From B46-G9 sp964581175 (GTDB taxonomy: Bacteria; Desulfobacterota; DSM-4660; Desulfatiglandales; Desulfatiglandaceae), in NCBI GenBank assembly GCA_964581175.1, contig CAZONI010000141.1:1-7487 (forward strand): a stretch of 7,487 bases of DNA, in the 5' to 3' direction. Position 1 is the first letter of the stretch, and each line of letters begins with the position of its first letter. The notes under the pieces were generated by a model. That model did not search any database and was not told where the DNA came from. It worked only from the letters and a program-made list of their open reading frames with translations. This document shows positions 5,951 through 7,487 of this stretch, piece after piece. Made by a program: the position numbers and the translations under genes.

Positions 5951-6400
5951 CTACTTCACGAGCAGTTTTACCCTGTTCGACGGAGGACCGACAGCGCCAT
6001 CCGGCCCTATCAGACGGAGCACAAAATAGTGGATGCCCGGAAGTTTCACCTCAGTGGTGCAGGAGAATTGTCCATCTCCCGAGACATGGGCCTTTGTTTC
6101 CTCCCAGGCGGTGAATGAAATGGGGCATCCTTCACACGGAGGACTCTCGAGAGAATAGCGCACGTGATACACACGGCAGGACTCGAGAGCCGTGAGCTTT
6201 CCTACCTGCCCCCTCGGCCGGACCACCTCTCCCGTAAACCGGACTTCACCACCCTGTTCCCTGGCTTGCAGCTTCTCAACCTGCAGAGAAAACCCTCCCT
6301 TTGCTTTCGGGACGAAGGGCGGCGCCTTCTTGCCGCATCCTCCAGGGAAGATAAGAGCGCCCAGCAAAACAGCGCTCATGACCACATGCTTCAGCCTCAA
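5951..6400 (-). CDS. LptM-like outer-membrane lipoprotein with C-terminal extension
   Basis: This predicted 149-residue lipoprotein starts on TTG. AAGGAG lies 8 bases upstream and the TTGA overlaps the argH stop codon. The N-terminus MRLKHVV is followed by a hydrophobic segment (about 8-19) and a cysteine at 22 in GGCGKKAPP, which I read as the lipidated residue. The lipobox is imperfect because proline sits at -3. Glycine follows the cysteine, so no inner-membrane retention aspartate is seen. GCGKKAPP and the position before lysA-dapF resemble the LptM (YifL) lipoprotein family, which in E. coli lies before dapF and helps mature the LptDE translocon. LptM itself is much shorter. Here about 115 further residues have a beta-rich, fibronectin-III-like look, ending GPDGAVGPPSNRVKLLVK, with cysteines C75, C89, C92 and C114. 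The function of that part is unknown. A later start, ATG at 6379, would give 142 residues but lacks a close ribosome site. Confidence 0.8.
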   Translation of the reverse strand: MRLKHVVMSAVLLGALIFPGGCGKKAPPFVPKAKGGFSLQVEKLQAREQGGEVRFTGEVVRPRGQVGKLTALESCRVYHVRYSLESPPCEGCPISFTAWEETKAHVSGDGQFSCTTEVKLPGIHYFVLRLIGPDGAVGPPSNRVKLLVK

Positions 6401-7487
6401 AGTCCCAACTCCTTCCTGGCTTCCTGAATCCTTTCTTTCACTCTCTGAGGACCCGTACCCCCGGGGATCTCCCGCCTCCGAACACAGGAGGCCGGATCGA
6501 GCCACTCATAGACATCTTCTTTCATCTGGCGGAAGAAATTCCTCATTTCCTCCAGGGTCAGATCGCGAAGTTCCTTCCTCTCCTGGAGGGCGAAGAGGAT
6601 CATTTTCCCGACCACTTCATGCGCCTGCCTGAACGGAAGCCCCTTCCTTACCAGGTAGTCGGCAAGGTCCGTTGCCTCCAGAAAGCCGCTCTGGATAGCC
6701 GCGGCCATCCGCTCGTCGTCAAAAGAGACCGATTTCAGGAGACTGGCCATGATGGTCAAACAGGCATCAATGGTATCGGCAGCGTCAAACAGGACCTCCT
6801 TGTCCTCCTGCATATCCTTATTGTAGGAAAGCGGAAGTCCCTTCATGGTAGTGAGCAGCCCCATCAGGTCCCCGTAGACCCTGCCGGTCTTTCCCCTGAT
6901 GAGCTCGGGAATGTCGGGATTTTTCTTCTGCGGCATGATGCTGCTTCCCGTGCAGAATGAATCGGCAATGGACGCGAATCCGAATTCCTGCGTGGACCAG
7001 AGAATCAGTTCCTCGCTCAGCCGGCTCAGATGCATCATGAGCACCGAAGCGGAGAAAAGGAAATCAAGCACAAAATCCCGGTCGCTGACAGCGTCCATGC
7101 TGTTCCTGCTCACTTCGTCAAAATCGAGTTCCCGAGCCACCATGTCCCGATCGAGATCAAACGTGGACCCGGCCAGCGCTGCACTGCCGAGCGGCATGAC
7201 GTTGGTCCGTGCAAGGGTCTGGCGGAAACGTTCTGTGTCTCTCCTGAGCATTTCGAAATAGGCAAGCAGGTGATGCGCGAGGAGCACCGGCTGTGCCCGC
7301 TGCATGTGCGTATACCCGGGCATAACCACATCCTGGTTCTCTTCCGCGAGAAATAGGAGAGATTCCTGCGTAGCCGAAATGCCGCGCAGCGTCCGCTGAA
7401 TGCAATCGCGCACGTACATGCGGACGTCCAGCGCCACCTGGTCGTTCCTGCTCCTGCCCGTGTGCAGTTTTTCGCCGAGGGGGCCTA
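6397..7487 (-). CDS. argH: Argininosuccinate lyase (5' end cut by the window)
   Basis: ArgH (EC 4.3.2.1) splits argininosuccinate to arginine and fumarate, the last step of arginine synthesis. It is a cytoplasmic homotetramer of the fumarase/aspartase superfamily. The 362 C-terminal residues are visible and the frame is open to the window edge. The first readable residues are GPLGEKLHTGRSRNDQ, the family's conserved region 1, so roughly 100 N-terminal residues lie outside. In visible numbering, GYTHMQRAQP at 57-66 carries the catalytic histidine region (H60), GSAALAGSTF is at 100-109, and the superfamily signature GSSIMPQKKNPD at 180-191 holds the catalytic serine on the flexible loop. The C-terminus ends ARKELGL and its TGA overlaps the lipoprotein TTG by 4 bases. 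A GTG at 7437 is an internal valine, not a start. This is the most upstream gene visible, so any operon promoter is outside the window. Confidence 0.97.
   Translation of the reverse strand, partial: GPLGEKLHTGRSRNDQVALDVRMYVRDCIQRTLRGISATQESLLFLAEENQDVVMPGYTHMQRAQPVLLAHHLLAYFEMLRRDTERFRQTLARTNVMPLGSAALAGSTFDLDRDMVARELDFDEVSRNSMDAVSDRDFVLDFLFSASVLMMHLSRLSEELILWSTQEFGFASIADSFCTGSSIMPQKKNPDIPELIRGKTGRVYGDLMGLLTTMKGLPLSYNKDMQEDKEVLFDAADTIDACLTIMASLLKSVSFDDERMAAAIQSGFLEATDLADYLVRKGLPFRQAHEVVGKMILFALQERKELRDLTLEEMRNFFRQMKEDVYEWLDPASCVRRREIPGGTGPQRVKERIQEARKELGL
6409..6414 (-). promoter_or_regulatory. Ribosome binding site deciding the lipoprotein TTG start
   Basis: AAGGAG on the minus strand, within the last codons of argH, lies 8 bases before the TTG at 6400. 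With the TTGA overlap of start and argH stop, it points to coupled translation and fixes the start that gives a proper charged signal-peptide N-region (MRLK). Confidence 0.75.

Noticed and set aside
7435..7437. GTG at 7437 as the start of argH.
   Set aside because: The frame stays open to the window edge and the codons before it encode GEKLHTGRSRNDQ, a conserved internal ArgH block. The gene is simply truncated by the window.

Overview
The window looks like chromosomal DNA of a Gram-negative, moderately GC-rich bacterium. It most resembles the former Deltaproteobacteria (Desulfobacterota, for example Syntrophobacter-like lineages). I infer this from three things: the gene order argH / short lipoprotein / lysA / dapF / dapA / dapB / dapL / folK, the use of LL-diaminopimelate aminotransferase (DapL) in place of the succinylase route, and an outer-membrane-type lipoprotein between argH and lysA. 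No database search was possible, so the lineage is an inference.

Every supported gene is on the minus strand, so transcription runs from high to low coordinates. In that order: argH (cut by the window edge, 7487-6397); a small LptM-like lipoprotein starting on TTG (6400-5951) that overlaps argH by 4 bases; lysA (5939-4677); dapF (4670-3849); a 383-base non-coding, AT-rich, repeat-filled gap (3848-3466); dapA (3465-2593); dapB starting on GTG (2566-1763); dapL (1693-524); and folK (505-8). Apart from the dapF-dapA gap, intergenic distances run from -4 to 69 bases, which fits one operon or two adjacent transcription units.

Together DapA, DapB, DapL, DapF and LysA make the complete route from aspartate semialdehyde and pyruvate to meso-diaminopimelate (for peptidoglycan) and L-lysine, by the short aminotransferase variant. 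ArgH finishes arginine synthesis, FolK belongs to folate synthesis, and the lipoprotein probably works at the outer membrane.

The enzymes are ordinary, with their catalytic motifs intact. The less explained material is the repeat-rich insert between dapF and dapA (a seven-unit 9-base periodic array, an 18-base near-perfect inverted repeat and a structured core), the C-terminal extension of the LptM-like lipoprotein with four extra cysteines, and two small hairpins at gene boundaries. I saw no CRISPR array, rRNA or tRNA, transposase, phage gene or defence system, and nothing that amounts to a new multi-gene system.
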